Source: Methanobacteriota archaeon
GTDB lineage: Archaea > Halobacteriota > Bog-38 > Methanoflorentales > Methanoflorentaceae
Reading direction: 5' to 3'
Assembly (NCBI GenBank): GCA_028679495.1
Contig: JAJRBK010000005.1
Span: 1-12,393, forward strand
Length of the DNA: 12,393 nucleotides
The translations under genes were made by a program, and so were the position numbers. Every line of letters begins with the position of its first letter. Position 1 is the stretch's first letter. This document shows positions 11,604 through 12,393 of the stretch, piece after piece. A model generated the notes under the pieces. That model was not told the DNA's origin, made no database searches, and saw only the letters and a list, made by a program, of their open reading frames with translations.

Positions 11604-12393
11604 TTAAGAAGGGCGTGTAATTACCTCACACCCGTGTGCCTTCACGATAACTGTGTCTTCGGCCTGCGATACAAACCCACGGTCCTTAAGAACGGGGTAC
11701 CCTCGAATTATGCCTGCACGTTCGAGCTGTTTAAGACCGATATCGACGCGGCCTTCAAGCCATCGCTTCGCAAAGGGCAGCGTTGTATAGCGCTCTATCT
11801 GCTTCAGGATGTCACGAGCTTCAGGCGACCGTATAGGCTTGGCTTTGACAAAGCTGAAGATTTCGGTTTTTCCTGCCTTGTGAACTCGTCCCTTACCGTC
11901 AGACGCAAAAGGCTCGATCGCGACGACTTGTCCCTCCTTAAGCTTCGCGCGGCTCCCCTTCACAATGAAAGGCATCTTTCTGTTAAAAATTAGAGGTGGC
12001 GCGTGCTGGGTGTAGCGCTCTAGCCCGTGGCCCGTGAGATTCATTATAGGCAGCACGCCATACCCCTCTATGGCCTTTTGTATGGCCGCACTTATCACCC
12101 TAATTTCGACGCCTGCTGTTACCACGTCAAGTGCTGCGTCAAGTGCGTCGTTTGACGCTTTCACGAGCGTGTCGTGCTCTCCAAGGTCAACGGTGGTTGC
12201 AGTATCGGCGATATACCCATCAATGTGAACGCCAATATCTAACTTGACCAGATCCTTTCCGAATACCGAGGTATCGTCTTTTGACGGCGTAGCGTGAGCT
12301 GCCTCCTCGTTTCGAGAGATATTAGGCGGAAATGCAACCTCTCCTCCTTTTTGTCGGATCGTATGTTCGATGTTTTCCGCTAGATCAAGCAGC
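11604..12393 (-). CDS. map: Methionine aminopeptidase, type II, partial at 5' end
   Basis: This metallopeptidase removes N-terminal Met from new proteins. The frame runs in from the right edge, so about 30 N-terminal residues and the start codon are missing; 262 residues are visible. All catalytic residues of the family are present: His33 in AAHATP, metal ligands D52 (KLDIG), D63 (IADTA), H122 (TGHGLE), E160 (AIEPFA) and E245 (QAEDTVIV). The insertion between the last two ligands, holding helices around EARDILKQIERYTTLPFAKRWL, is what marks it as type II (archaeal/eukaryal). The internal GTG at 12164 is codon 78 of the visible frame, not a start. It ends 90 nt before the AAA+ start. Its nearness to aIF2 gamma fits the joint theme of protein initiation and maturation. 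Confidence 0.96.
   Translation of the reverse strand, partial: LLDLAENIEHTIRQKGGEVAFPPNISRNEEAAHATPSKDDTSVFGKDLVKLDIGVHIDGYIADTATTVDLGEHDTLVKASNDALDAALDVVTAGVEIRVISAAIQKAIEGYGVLPIMNLTGHGLERYTQHAPPLIFNRKMPFIVKGSRAKLKEGQVVAIEPFASDGKGRVHKAGKTEIFSFVKAKPIRSPEARDILKQIERYTTLPFAKRWLEGRVDIGLKQLERAGIIRGYPVLKDRGFVSQAEDTVIVKAHGCEVITRPS

Noticed and set aside
11604..12164. A short methionine aminopeptidase starting at 12164.
   Set aside because: The frame continues upstream to the window edge with conserved type II sequence, including the AAHATP His and two metal-binding Asp residues.

Overview
The window is archaeal and looks euryarchaeal (methanogen- or ANME-like), judged from gene content and order only. 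It contains a group II chaperonin (thermosome), a type II methionine aminopeptidase, the aIF2 gamma subunit, the RNA polymerase subunit Rpo7, Spt4, ribosomal proteins S15/S13e, S24e and S27ae, KEOPS subunits and a DUF359 (archaeal dephospho-CoA kinase) protein. Shine-Dalgarno (SD) sites and ATGA/GTGA overlaps are common. I cannot name the species.

Layout. Positions 1-1401 (+ strand) hold a thermosome gene cut by the left edge of the window. It is split into two consecutive ORFs: an N-terminal part ending at 823 and a C-terminal part from 838. A perfect SD lies between them. A hairpin plus T-tract terminator follows at 1410-1446, then about 440 bp of non-coding DNA with several small inverted repeats. 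A divergent cis-prenyltransferase homologue lies at 1889-2542 (- strand). A DUF5788-like protein of unknown function lies at 2744-3235 (+ strand).

From the right edge down to about 3243 every gene is on the - strand. The order of transcription is map (partial), an AAA+ ATPase, aIF2 gamma, a PIN-domain protein, inorganic pyrophosphatase, rpo7, spt4, DUF359 kinase, S24e, S27ae, kae1, bud32, XTP/dITP pyrophosphatase, S15, and a small pcc1 gene that is easily missed. An uncertain 39-codon ORF follows. Most junctions overlap or are under 35 nt apart, so this is a housekeeping superoperon. It joins translation initiation, transcription elongation, ribosome proteins, tRNA t6A modification (three KEOPS subunits) and clean-up of pyrophosphate and non-canonical nucleotides. 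Possible internal promoters precede the AAA+ gene, aIF2 gamma and S15.

The most striking observation is the split thermosome. The ATP-binding GDGTT motif is in the first ORF and the expected catalytic Asp of the C-terminal equatorial region is in the second, so neither half could be a complete ATPase alone. Second is a pyrophosphatase with Asn in place of the third Asp of the metal-binding signature. Third is a prenyltransferase homologue with a changed RxGGE motif.
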